NCBI RefSeq assembly: GCF_030272615.1
Contig: NC_081415.1
Span: forward strand, 629,399,240 to 629,463,239
DNA length: 64,000 nt
Source: Cryptomeria japonica
Taxonomy: Eukaryota; Streptophyta; Pinopsida; Cupressales; Cupressaceae
Direction of reading: 5' to 3'
The position numbers were made by a program, and so were the translations under genes. Shown in pieces: positions 12,826-23,854 of this stretch; position 1 is the stretch's first letter, and each line of letters begins with the position of its first letter. The notes under the pieces are model-generated. The model had not been told where the DNA came from. It saw only the letters and a list, made by a program, of their open reading frames with translations, and searched no databases.

Positions 12826-13387
12826 TTCCTCTACATCTCTTCACCAAGTAGGGCACCCACCACATATTTAGACTTCAAAACAATAAAAGTACTACTGATA
12901 GCTATAACAAGAGAATCCCATGAATCAAGCAAAGAACAAAGCAAGATCTAGCATTTCTCCTCTTCATTCATCTTAACACTAATAGATATTGAACCACCAA
13001 CATATTGAATGCTTCTAGGTGGTCTACAATTCGTCCACCCTCTTCCATATTCAAGGAATACAATTTCTTCCTCAAGAAAATCTTATTTAATAAAGATTTC
13101 GCTTGATAAATTTCACCAAGCTTAGTCCATAGCTTCTTTCAATGTTTTATTCGTGGACATTGATCAAAACAAAGTCTACCAGGCATGGTCTGATTAGACC
13201 CTTCAATTTTGGGTCCATAACATCATACTGAGCCGCCACAGTAGGATCTGATGGCCTTTGGACATTCACATCAAACAACATCCCATAGATCTCGATCTAT
13301 TAGCAGATCTTCCATCTTCAACTTCCACATTCCAAAATTTATTCCATTAAATTTCTCCACCTATATTTTCCCTAAGGAACTTGCCAT
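12826..13387 (-). pseudogene. Copia gag N-terminal part of element E
   Basis: The minus strand from the ATG at 13385-13387 reads 'MASSLGKI', then after a stop 'VEKFNGINFGMWKLKMEDLL' and 'DRDLWDVV'. These are the conserved start of copia gag (UBN2-type) proteins. Further on, 'LLCSLLDSWDSL' is the second conserved gag block. Several stops interrupt it, and the solo LTR at 11883-12820 separates it from the zinc-knuckle part. Gag would form the particle. Confidence 0.75.
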
Positions 13388-13497
13388 CCAAAAATTCCTA
13401 CAAGAAGATCAAAAAGTGTCTTATGCACAAGCTCCCACTCAAATCTGGATTAGTTCAAAAAACCCAACAACCCACAACTAAAACCAAAGGTGATCAA

Positions 13498-13509
13498 GCT
13501 CTGATACCA
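13498..13509 (-). other. Primer binding site of element E (initiator Met tRNA)
   Basis: 'gctctgatacca' on plus is TGGTATCAGAGC on minus, the standard plant copia PBS. It lies two bases from the right LTR and so marks that LTR as 5'. Confidence 0.9.
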
Positions 13510-13511
13510 CT

Positions 13512-14381
13512 TGCAAGGAAGTTAAGTAGTGGAACAACTTCCTACACTAACCTTGAGAGGATGGTAATGCAAAAAAAATTACAGATCGTCACAACAGTTA
13601 CAGAAACTTAACAAAAATACTCATAAATAACATTCAAACCATAACACAATGATTTATGTGGGGAAAACCCTTTCAGGAGAAAAACCCCACACTCCAAAAT
13701 CTGCCCAATATATTATTCAGCAATCAAAACAAATTACAATATACTTGCAAAGAAAATTCTTCGCAAGAGTACCACCAATTAGAGATTCAAAGGGAACTCA
13801 ATAGTCATAAGTCTCTTACACACAACCTCTATCTCACGCACCTCATATATAGGAGATACAATACAAGAAACCATCAAATGGTATTCCAAAACCATGGGCT
13901 AAAACCACCCAATAAGGTGTAACTAACCTTATCTCCCTTCTAGATTCCCTATGACGTTGCCCTTCCCTTTTACAGCTCATTTGTGTGTCTAATGTATTTT
14001 ATATTTTTTATTTCAGGAGTACAAACTTCTGGAGGCCATCACATGAGAACCGTGTGTCATATTGATGAACCATTTGAAGCGTCAGGTAAAAGTGATCTAT
14101 TGCCTCATAAATCGATACACTATTTACACCCACTTTTTAGGACATTTAGGGGCCTCTAAAGTCCTCAAAATCAAATTTAAACCTTTCATTAGACCCCTCC
14201 AAAATGGAAAATGTAATATCTTAAAAACTAGTTGTGATCTTGCGACCTAACTTTATCAAAATGCTTATCTAGCCAACCAGAAGCTTTGGGGATAATTTCA
14301 CATCATTTTGTGCTCAAATGAAAACCTACTATAAATAGTAACCTCATGTAAATGCAAGGTTGAGACACCATTTTCCTAACA
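13512..14381 (-). repeat. 5' LTR of element E
   Basis: 870 bp, TG...CA, matching 7505-8377 with scattered substitutions. It adjoins the PBS. The terminal hairpin AGGAAGTT/AACTTCCT is present here too, with a different loop. Confidence 0.9.
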
Positions 14382-14637
14382 TAGAGGCAGTTAGTCCATG
14401 CACCAAATATGAAGGGGGACGTTGGCGATTAGTCCAACAATCCCCCCCTCTCAACATCACCCAAGGGGATTCAAACCCACAACCTGACTCTAATACTAAT
14501 TATTGGAACACGTTTGTTGCTGCACTAATAGATCAACCTATTAACATCGGATACAAACGCAAAAGATAAACAAATCCACCAGAGGCAGTTAGCCCATGTC
14601 CCGAATCCAAAGGCAGGTGTTGGCGATTATTCCAACA

Positions 14638-15589
14638 TTCTAATGGGTGAGACCCTTCCATGGACAAGTTTTGGACCCCATTGATGTATGGGGTAAATTA
14701 GATGACCAAGATCCTCCTCTTCTATTGCTACTATTCTTGTTGTTTAATGGCTTTGTTTATATTTTTATGTTCTAAGTTGTTGCACTGTATAGATTTTAGG
14801 AGTGTGACTATTTCCACCCATATTTTTTGAATGTGTGTAACATTATTTTATAAATGATAATATAGGCACATTTGTATTAAAAATGTCAATAATAAATAAG
14901 TATAATGTTTACATGTAATAATAAACATAATATGAATATTTGATAACAAATATAAGCATAAATATATAAAATACAGACAAGTAAAATGATAGTATATTTA
15001 AATTAGACTTTTTATGTCTAATATTTTGTTTCAATAATACAAAGGAGCTTATTCATCAAAAAAATATTTTTTCTTTAATTTTTATGTAACAATTGTAAGT
15101 TAAGTTTAGATTGAAATATTTTATGTGTATTAAAAAAAATATCCTTTAATATATTAATTAGTTCCATAATAAAATAAAATAGCTTTCTAACTTTGGGGTT
15201 CATCTCATAGTGTGAAGGTTAAGTCATGGCAATACTATTGTTGCTACCAAGGTTCAACGCTTTGCCAGGCTATTGTGATCAGAGGATTTTGGATCTTGTT
15301 GATTCAATGTGCTTGTAGGTTTGATCCTTCATGTTTACTAGCATTCTTGTCAAACACAATGAAATATAGACTATGCTCCAAACCCTCATTGAGTTGTGTG
15401 ATCATAGGATTTATGCCCTTGTTGGGATACTATGTTAATGGGTCTAAACTATTCACATTCATGTTGTGCATTCATGTCAAGGATGAGGTCCCTCGTTTAT
15501 GGCCTCACCTAGTTCAAGTCAAGCCAAGAAATCTCATCATATCTCTTGAGTTGCAACTCACTTATAAACAATCATCCATCCACAACAAT
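14638..15589. other. AT-rich non-coding DNA
   Basis: No gene recognised. An open frame of 135 codons at 15212-15619 has no known motif and runs into a retrotransposon fragment, so I do not call it a gene. Confidence 0.4.
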
Positions 15590-16385
15590 TATCTAGGATT
15601 CTACATCATTCATACCTAATGCCTCTTTTATAGATCAAGGTTCATCCATGTTAGTATTCAAAGAAAAAATACATCTCTAATCACTAGGTGAATACCCTTC
15701 ATGTGGTTTTCTATGCCTTGTAGACCTCTACATAAGCTAAGTTGGAGGTTCTTCCTCCTCTTTTAAAGTTTCAGAGTTAGATGAGCTCTCCTCAACTTCT
15801 TGTCTATCTAGGAGTCTTGATTCAACTTTCTCATGTTTAGAAAGAAACTGAATCACGTCTTCCTATTTATTTTGTTCTAGCTACAATGTAATAGAAGGAG
15901 GCTTAGATTCTCTAAAAATAACACTTCTATTGTATATTACCTTTTATGCAACAAGATCCCAAATATTGTATCCTTTCAAAACATAACTATACTCAATGAA
16001 GTTACATTTCACAACCTTTCTCTCTAACTTTGTTCGCTTCTCATTCATACATGTGCATATGCCTCACAACCAAAAACTCTAAGATATCTCAATAAAGGCA
16101 TTTTATTAACAAGAGTTGATGTAGGAACTTGTTAATCAAGTAACAAGAAATGGAAAAAACTTCAATTGAAAACTTTTATTCTAGATTAGCACTACTCTAT
16201 TTACTCATCTCTTTAGAAAGAAAAGAGGCCACCACATCATTAGTCTTCAAAATAATAGAAGTATTTCTGATAGCCATAACACAAGAATCTCATGAATGAG
16301 GCAAAGAACAAAGCAAGATCTAACATTTCTCCTCATCCATCTTGATGCTAATAGGTTCCAACTGAGTCACCAACATATTAAATGC
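15590..16385 (-). mobile_element. Rearranged fragment of an E-like copia element
   Basis: Stretch 15590-16195 parallels 9960-10600 of element E (integrase C-terminus and linker). The sequence then jumps at about 16200 to match 12850-13010 (gag), skipping protease and the integrase core. It ends abruptly at about 16385 where gypsy sequence starts. No LTRs were seen. The fragment therefore carries an internal deletion of at least 2 kb relative to E and is non-functional. Confidence 0.7.
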
Positions 16386-16900
16386 TCCTCTTCAGTCCTC
16401 GAATATATTAATATGTCATCTAGGAACACGAGGACAAATCTATTAAGGTAGGTCTTAAACACTCCATTCCTTAGACTCATAAAAACTAAGGGTGCATTGG
16501 TAAGCCCAAATAGAACCACTATAAACTCATATTGCCCATAACGAGTGTGAAAATTTGTCCGATGAATATCTGCCTCATGAATTTGAAGTTGGTGATACCC
16601 TTACTTAAGGTCTATCTTGGAAAAGACTTACGCATCCTTATCATATCGAAAAGTTCATCGATCCTCGACAATGGATAACGGTTCTTCACCATCACCTTAT
16701 TCAATAGTCGGTAGTCTATGCACAAGCGAAGAGATTTGTCCTTCTTAACAAATAGGACTGGTGCTCCCCATGGAGAAATAATAGGATGAATGAAATGCTT
16801 AGCTAACAAATCCTCCAACTGCAACCGCAACTCACTCAACTCTTGAGTGATCATCTGATAAGGTGCTTTAGATATTGGGTCTACTCCGAGAACTAGATAT
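16386..16900 (-). pseudogene. Gypsy reverse transcriptase remnant of element K
   Basis: The open part (16612-16854) reads '[15 protein letters not shown]', '[20 protein letters not shown]', 'DYRLLNKV' and '[13 protein letters not shown]', the N-terminal half of Ty3 RT. After a stop the same frame gives '[17 protein letters not shown]' and the catalytic 'FLDDILIYS' near 16390-16420. The thumb, RNase H and integrase are missing because the element is cut here. Confidence 0.85.
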
Positions 16901-16999
16901 ATCCAAAAATCAATGTCATGCTAAGATGGCATACCTAAAATGTCACTAGGAAAAACAACCAAAAACTCCTGAAGGATAGGATAAGGACAAAGGAGATCA

Positions 17000-17480
17000 T
17001 CTCGACTTTATCCCTCATCTAAGTCATTCATTGTCACTGCAATTATCTAACACCATTTCCACACACACTACAATTGCATAGAAAGAATCATGTGAAGAGA
17101 AATACGTCATGGCACACCCTCAATCTCCACTCTCTCTCCGCAGTCACCAAAACATTGCACTCTCTCACGACGACAATCTATACTTGTCCGTTGAGCCTCA
17201 AGCTAGTTCATGCCCAACACAACATTGTAAGACCCTAAAGAAAGAATATGAAGATCCACGGTGGTGGTGAAAACTCCTAATTCCAACGCACATCCATGAA
17301 CAAGAGAATCCACTGCTATCTTGGAACTTGAAGCTAACTCAACCTGCCACTTATCGACTTTCTTTTCCACTGAGAGCCCGCATCACTCTACTAAAGATGG
17401 GGAAATAAAAGAATCTAAAGCTCTTGAATCAAACAATATAGAGAAAGAAATACCACCTATCCCACTTGAAGTCTCCACGA
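17000..17480 (-). pseudogene. Gypsy protease remnant of element K
   Basis: The minus strand reads 'ILFDSRALDSFISPSLVE', matching the retropepsin block LFDSGATHSFIS with the catalytic D kept but G changed to R. It is followed by 'LGSYNVVLGMN' where 'YDVILGMDWL' is usual. Several stops follow toward RT. Confidence 0.65.
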
Positions 17481-17487
17481 TTATACC

Positions 17488-18830
17488 CTAGTGCTCAACC
17501 TGATGATTATGAACCACCACAAAGACTTGGTGAGACCTCCTTACATCTCCCACAATAAGCTCCAAAGCTACTGGTCTTTGGTCATACATTTGTACTGACC
17601 TCTGAGGAAAATGCACTGCAATATGACCTTGTTGTCCATAAGTGAAGCAACCTCCCCTACTGAATCCTCTACCTACTGAAGGTGCACTGGACTGTTGTAA
17701 GATGCCTCTACTAAAGTTCTGTTGAGAACTTTGTGTTGGATGAGTAGTATGATAGCACTTATGACGATTCCAATTATGATCCTTCCCTACCTGAGAACCA
17801 CCAACAATTATAGCCCTAAAACTTCTTCTACTGATGATGTCCACCCTTAAATGATGGAGGATGAATCCTAGCATAACTTGTTGCCAGTGATTCCATACCC
17901 CACGCCTGAACCTGAAGCTGGAGCATTGTGAATCTGCACTCTTGTTTGTCCACCTAGGGCCACAATCAAGTTCTCCTCAACCAATCACACCTTCTCCATG
18001 GCTACATCCCTAGTCTTGGGTTCAAATACCCGAACTCCTTCACTAATACGAACATTAAGGCTCGTAACATTGTTGCACGAGCATTGTCTTATCATCCGCT
18101 ATCCAAGAATATTGCTTAAGTTCAAAGAACTTATGCTCATACTGCTCAACTAACATAGCCATCTGCCTTAGGTCATGGAACTCATCTGCCTTTCTCTGCC
18201 TCCATAGACTTGATAGGAAGTAAACATAAAACCTCTCCAAAAACATCTCCCATGATATTGACGCAATGTCCAAATGAAGTTTATGTTCCTCTAGATGCCA
18301 CCAAGTGGAAGAAAACCCACAGAGATGTATGATGGTGCACCTAGCTTTGGTGTTGCTTCTATATAGATGTATAGAAAAACACCTACCCAAGTCCAAAATT
18401 CAAGCCTCTGTCTCTTTCCCACTGCTAGATCCATCAAAAGTAGGAGGTCAAGACCTAAGAAGATCCCTCATATGTCATTTTAGAATAGCATCCTGATCAA
18501 CAACAACATCAGCTCTCCTCCAAGGTGATATTTATTTCTCTCTCTCTCTCTCCTGGTACTCAACCCTATCTTGATACTCAAAATGATGAGACTCTCCCTG
18601 CTGATTATCCTCTGGCCTCAGTCCCAAACGAGAAAGAATTTCCTAAAGAACATTAACCAACTCAGGAACTATGTCCTTAACCAACTGGTTCTCACCTTGA
18701 GCTTCTCCTTCCTAATGATCATGTTGTTGATCCTCCTGATGAGCCTCTTTAGAAACCTCTAGATAAGGATTCCATCGAGTACCCATATGGTTACCTTGGC
18801 CTCAGCCTCTAACCCTAACAGGCATTTTAT
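17488..18830 (-). pseudogene. Gypsy gag remnant of element K
   Basis: The capsid-type domain is visible in 18055-18396 ('WHLEEHK', 'SWEMFLERFYVYFL', 'KADEFHDLRQMAMLVEQYEHKF'), the retrotrans_gag pattern. A degenerate zinc knuckle is at about 17620-17700 ('CFTYGQQGHIAVHF', where CX2CX4HX4C is expected, with the second and last Cys replaced). Stops separate the pieces. Confidence 0.75.
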
Positions 18831-18986
18831 CTATGCAAGGCATAAAACAACTATAAGATAAAATCTAGGGCAACTACTACAAGGGAATGAACTAGCAAGG
18901 ATAACTTAAATATTTAACCCAAGTTACACTACTATTACACACAATGGGCTCAATATGAAACCAAAGTACCCAGTGTATGAACATGG

Positions 18987-18998
18987 GTTCTCATACCA
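18987..18998 (-). other. Primer binding site of element K
   Basis: 'gttctcatacca' on plus gives TGGTATGAGAAC on minus, two bases away from the initiator-Met PBS. It is followed after two bases by 'tgtaatgccc', an LTR start. Confidence 0.6.
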
Positions 18999-19000
18999 GA

Positions 19001-19225
19001 TGTAATGCCCACCAAGAATACATTAGAGAAACTTACCAACTATTTAAGAAATAAAGATTTATTTTTTAAGATACGACAATACCTAAACTTAAGAATGCAT
19101 ACACTATATAAGCATGATCACATTACTTAAGTGCACAAGTGGAAATAAATTAAAACATGTCAAGTTCTTATTTCCTAGGGAAATCTCAACGTCATTACTT
19201 AGAAACAATAAAGTAAAGATATCAG
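19001..19225 (-). repeat. Partial 5' LTR of element K
   Basis: Begins TGTAATGCCCACC next to the PBS and runs to the insertion point of element F. The remainder is not visible in the window. Confidence 0.55.
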
Positions 19226-20372
19226 TGTTGGATTGGTTGAAGGGATCAAAATACTGAGAGGGTGGGAGGGTGAATCAGTATTCCCACCAAATAAGAACTT
19301 TCCCCAAAACTAAACCTTTTACAAATGTATCAAACTCATCAATTAAGCATATCAAACTTGAAACAAAAAATGAAAAATAAACATGAAAAACTCAGTCACA
19401 AATGGAACACCAGATTTTATACATGGAAAAACCAAATGGGAAAAACCATAGAGAGTGTTAACTCACAACAAAATATAACTAGTTATATGATGTTTGCAAA
19501 AGGGTGGCTCACTACAAGATTATAGAAACGGCTCATTATCGGAATGCTCATTGTAAGATTACAAAAATGGCTTACTACTAGAATGCTCACTACAACATGT
19601 ATAATTGAACTGAAGAGAATTTCATCTCCAAATGCATGAGATCAGTTCCAAATTAAGCTCAAATCACAACTCATAAACTCTACAGCAAATCCGGTGAAAG
19701 ATCTATGTACTGCTATTCACAAGCACTTGCAGAAGATTCGGTGAAGGATTACTGCAACATTGTTTTGCACTCTAACTCACCAACTACTTTCATTTTTCAG
19801 AACTTCACACTTCACATTGTCACCTAATTCTTCTTTTTCATCTATATCCTACATTCATATCATATACTTCTATATATACCAAAAAGCTTATACATCGAGA
19901 TAATATGTTGGCCAAGAATAAGTCTACTTGAAGCAACATGTTATCCAATAAAGCCTTAAACATAATCATGATAACCAAGTCAGCCTCTGCAAAATCTATA
20001 CATGCTTCCTTTTACACAATACATTCACCAACACGTATACTTTAATTATCAGAATGTGACAGGGTCAACCAGAACCATGGATATTGACCCATAAACACAG
20101 AACTCAAAACATGCCAACTCCAAACTCCAAAATACAAATTCCACACATACCATAGATATTGAACCACGAGTCATGAAAAGATACAACTGTCATAACTGAA
20201 ATGGTTGATACCAGAGCACACAACTGATACCGGGACTAGTGTAAACACAAATCAAAATTCTGTAGATAGGGATCTTCTGGAAACAACTCTAGTAGACCAA
20301 TTACTTCTCACTGCATCACATCCCATAGCAATAACTACATATACTAATCTGCCTATACCATCTGGACCATAT
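19226..20372 (-). repeat. 3' LTR of element F, left part (continues at 58643-58692)
   Basis: Begins 'tgttggattgg', carries the AATACTGA/TCAGTATT hairpin at 19250-19282, and is interrupted by element A after 20372. The LTR resumes at 58643 and ends 'tctaaca' at 58692, followed by the polypurine complement 'atatccccctt' (58693-58703). Joined length is about 1.2 kb. The family resembles the LTRs of A and H in its motif set. Confidence 0.75.
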
Positions 20373-21423
20373 TGCTAGGTCCCAGAGACAACTGAGAGGG
20401 GGTTGAATTAGTTGTCTAATAAATTCAAACCAAAAACAACTTAACCAAACTTGGTGCTTAATACCGGTAAACCAGACTTTAATGTTGGTAGACAGTTTAT
20501 CAGTTAATTGCAGTACCAGTAAAGATTAATGCATGAAATAGAAAGACAATAACATCCACAACACATAACACCAATATTTGTATGTGGAAACCCTGTAAGG
20601 GGGAAAACGACAATGGGAAACCTTACCAACAATTAGATGGTACTACTATAGATAGTATGTGTATACAATAGGGGGTCTGCACATGCAGAAAGGCCAAGCA
20701 CCTAGAGCTCACTGCTCAAACACAATGGGAGTCACACTAACTACAATTGGATTGTTAAATCCAATAATGATTTACTGCTCAAAATAGCATCTTCATATGC
20801 TAGATTCAGTATCGGTTTAGTTCTGATATGCCTTCACAAAACCTTCCTTCAACCTTCAAATGATGTTTGTGTGTATTGCTCTTCTTATTCTCGCATATAC
20901 CGAATTACAACCCTTTTCACATTCACACACTGATCTCACAAATGAGATCTTACATTTATATCATAACCTAAGACCAATTTTAGTAGGTCGGCTCTAATAA
21001 GAAAATTTACAAGTAAAATAATAATCGATGCAATATCTGATTCAACATGTTGGCTTAATGCATTTACAATAATAATAAATCACCTCCATAGCGTGTTGTG
21101 CTGATCTGGAATAGATAAGCCTGTCGGTGCTTATTCTGGACCTATTTGCTAGTAATAGCAAATATGCAAACATGAATATACCAATGAGTAAATCTTCAAG
21201 ACAAAGTGTTCAAACGATGTCTTCGACATAACCAAGTATTTTCCATGTCATCCCAAGTGCCAGTGAACAATATATCCTACCGATGTACCAGATACCGGTG
21301 ACTGTGGATTAGTCACTTTGCTTGCCGATAAACATTGCCAATTCTCTAAGTGCCAGAGTTGATAAGTGTTAATAGGTTTGACATTAATGACAAAACTATA
21401 TCAACATATCAAAAATACCAACA
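20373..21423 (-). repeat. 3' LTR of element A
   Basis: 1051 bp starting 'tgctagg' and ending 'ataccaaca'. The next bases 'atatctctcttt' are a polypurine complement. The hairpin AGACAACTGA/TTAGTTGTCT lies at 20386-20417. Confidence 0.9.
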
Positions 21424-21888
21424 ATATCTCTCTTTGGCATTGATGGCAACACAAGATGGAAAAACCATCAAAGTGCCAAAACAGAAATGCCAAATACCAA
21501 AAACCAACAATCTCCCAAAAGAGATCATAACCAAAAATCAAAATTCAAATACAGGGAGTAATCAATCTCTCCCTAAATAATAATCTCTCCCCCTAAGAGT
21601 AACATGTGTTTTTCCATATCAATCTCTCCCCCTTTGACATCAAATGCCAAAGCCAATACAAAAACTAGGTTCAAATACAAAATACGAACTTATTCAGTAT
21701 ACCAACTACTCACCCTGAGAAGTAGCTCTCCTCATCAAAGCCGGAATAAAAGATTTCTCTGTTAGTTCTGTCGGTTGATGACAAACATCAACTATCTAAG
21801 TTTCTACTAGTGGGGGTATGACCCCAAGCTGATCTCTGAGATATTCAAAAGTTTCTTTAGGTAAAGGCATAGTGAAAATATCTGCAAT

Positions 21889-22480
21889 CTACTCTTTAGT
21901 ATTCACATAAACTAGTTTTACTTCTTTTGCTTCAACATTCTCTTTCAGAAAATTTAGTTTGATAGAAACATGTTTGGTTTTAGAATTTAGTATCGGATTC
22001 TTAGATATATCAAATGCTACAGTGTTATCACAATAGATAGTTATAGGTTCCTTGCATTTTACCTTTATGTCCTTCAACATTTGTTTAAGCCATAATACTT
22101 GTGTACAGCTAGTTGCTGCTGCAACATATTCTAATTTAGTTGTTAATAAAGATGTGCAACTTTGTTTCTTACTCAACCAAGAAATTAATCTGCTTCCAAG
22201 AAAAAATGCTCCTCCGGTGGTGCTTTTTCTATCATCCACATCTCCTGCCCAATTTGCATCTATGTATACACATAATTCAAAGTTTTCATCTCTAGGATAC
22301 CATAAACTAAGATTTGTAGTACCTTGTAAGTACCAGAAAATCCTTTTTACTGATGATTCATGATTTTCTCTAGGATTACTCTAAAATCTTGAAATAATAC
22401 ATACTGCATTCATAATATTAGATCTTATTTGTGTCAAATACAGTAAACCTCCTATCATAGATTTGTACCTATCGGATTAA
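21889..22480 (-). pseudogene. Copia RNase H of element A
   Basis: The open part (21889-22239, 116 residues) reads 'DDRKSTTGGAFFLGSRLISW', 'KKQSCTSLLTTKLEYVAA' (E region), 'QVLWLKQML', 'IYCDNTVAFDISKNPILNSK', 'TKHVSIKLNFLKENV' and 'VYVNTKE'. Upstream the catalytic 'D.DWAG' block reads only across stops. It corresponds to the RNase H of B (31398-31961). Confidence 0.8.
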
Positions 22481-23220
22481 TAGGTGTAGATTCATCCCTC
22501 AGTGATAATGTGTCATTTGTAGTCATAGGTGTGCTTACCAGTTTAGAGTTTTCCATACCAAATTTTTTTAGTAACTCCTTCAAGTACTTAGATTGACTCA
22601 AGAATATACCTTTATCAGCCTATGAAATTTGCAATCCTAAAAAGAATTTAATCTCTCCAATCATAGACATTTCAAATTCTTGTTGCATTTCAATAGAAAA
22701 GCCTTTACATAATCCATCTTCTCCTCCAAAGATTATATCATCAACAAAAAATTATATAACCAAAATGTCATCATTAGTTACTTTATAGTATAAATTGTTG
22801 TCAGCATTACCTTTTGAAAAAACAATCTTCAAAAGATATTTATCTGATCTAGCATACTAAGCTCTTGGAGCTTGCTTCAACCCATACAAAGCTTTCCTTA
22901 ACCTGCAAACCATATCTTTGTTATATGTCAAAGAAAATCCATCAGGTTGCTCAATGTAAACTTCTTCAAGATCTCCATTCAGAAATGCACATTTAATATC
23001 CATTTGATATACTTTGTAGTTCTTGTGTGCTGCAAAAGCCAAGAATAATCTGACTGCCTCAATTCTAGCTACCGGTGCAAAGGTTTCATTGTAATCAATT
23101 CCTTCTTTCTGTGAATATCCCTTACACACTAGTCTTGCTTTATTTCTGATTACCTTACCATCTTCATTAAGTTTATTTCTGGATACCCATTTTGTTCCAA
23201 TTACATTTTTGTCTTTAGGC
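22481..23220 (-). pseudogene. Copia reverse transcriptase of element A
   Basis: The open part (22857-23129) reads '[20 protein letters not shown]', '[13 protein letters not shown]', '[20 protein letters not shown]', 'QPDGF' and '[14 protein letters not shown]', the N-terminal half of copia RT. A stop (TAG, where W is usual) ends it. The same strand continues with 'FFVDDIIFGG' (catalytic DD) and 'MSMIGEIKFFLGLQI' over further stops. Confidence 0.85.
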
Positions 23221-23854
23221 TAGGGAACTAATGTCCATGTGTTATTATTTTCAATTTGTTCTAATTCTTCTTCCATAGCTTTAATCCAGTGCTTATCTTC
23301 ACATGCCTCATTAATTGATGATGGTTCAATTTGAGAAATAAGACATACCTCTTCATTTTCCATTCTTCCTCTTGTCATAACTCCTTGATACTTGTTCCCA
23401 ATTATCTGATCTTCAGAGTGATTCAATATTACATACCAGGGTGTCTTCATTTGTTGTTGTTCTTCAGTTACAGTAGAATTTTCAGATGATACCAGTGTAA
23501 ATGGATCTTCATTCTATAGCGGTGTGTGTTCATTTGTCAGTATCTCTATTTCTGGTTCAGAGTCTATGTACCTTGAAGTTCCTCTAAACTATTTATCAAT
23601 CTTCACATTTGTACTCTCAACAATTTTCTGCAATCTCTTGTTAAAACAACTATATGCCTTGCTCTTAGATGAATAACCAAGAAATATTACTTCATCACTT
23701 CTAGGATCAAATTTGTCAATATACTCATCTCTCCTAATATAGCATTTACTTAGAAATATTTTGAAATATTTAAGAGTAGGAGTAATGCCAAACCATATTT
23801 AAAGAGGGGTCTTACTAGTTTCACCTTTGATGTGAACTTTGTTGAATGTATAGA
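23221..23854 (-). pseudogene. Copia integrase C-terminal part and linker of element A
   Basis: The minus strand reads 'TFNKVHIKGETSKTP', 'FLGYSSKSKAYSCFN' and 'QKIVESTNVKID', then an open 76-residue linker (23220-23450) with 'NKYQGVMTRGR', 'EACEDKHWIKAMEEELEQIE' and 'NNTWTLVP', leading into RT. The foldback element cuts this from the upstream integrase at 23855. Confidence 0.75.

Larger units (their letters stand above)
7505..14381 (-). mobile_element. Ty1/copia retrotransposon E, inserted in the TRIM
   Basis: The element has LTRs at 7505-8377 and 13512-14381, an initiator-Met PBS, a polypurine tract and the copia order gag, protease, integrase, RT, RNase H on the minus strand. Without its inner solo LTR it is about 5.9 kb, a usual copia size. 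Flanks 'gagag' (7500-7504) and 'tagag' (14382-14386) are a 4/5 target duplication. Stops and frameshifts in pol make it defective. A related rearranged fragment lies at 15590-16385. Confidence 0.9.
7421..14637 (-). mobile_element. TRIM element (335 bp without insertion), split by element E
   Basis: After removing E, two 137-bp terminal repeats remain (7421-7504 joined to 14387-14439, and 14501-14637), flanking only 61 bp. The repeats share 'ttggaacacg', 'caacctatta', 'gaggcagttag' and '...ccaaca'. The interior has a polypurine-like tract beside the left repeat ('tccccccctctc' on plus) and a weak initiator-Met PBS beside the right one ('actctaatacta' at 14487-14498; canonical gctctgatacca). 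Flanks 'tacta' (7416-7420) and 'ttcta' (14638-14642) are a 4/5 target duplication. This is the layout of a terminal-repeat retrotransposon in miniature, with no coding capacity. Confidence 0.75.
16386..19225 (-). mobile_element. Ty3/gypsy element K, 5' part (chromovirus-like)
   Basis: The minus-strand order is LTR (19001-19225, cut by element F), PBS, gag (17488-18830), protease (about 17150-17480) and RT (16386-16860). It is truncated within RT by the junction with the copia fragment. Single-RT spacing, the FLDDILIYS motif and a CCHC gag point to a chromovirus-type gypsy. Stops are frequent, so it is old. Confidence 0.75.

Noticed and set aside
15212-15619. 135-codon plus-strand frame
   Set aside because: It has no recognised motif and its end overlaps the copia fragment, so it is likely chance.
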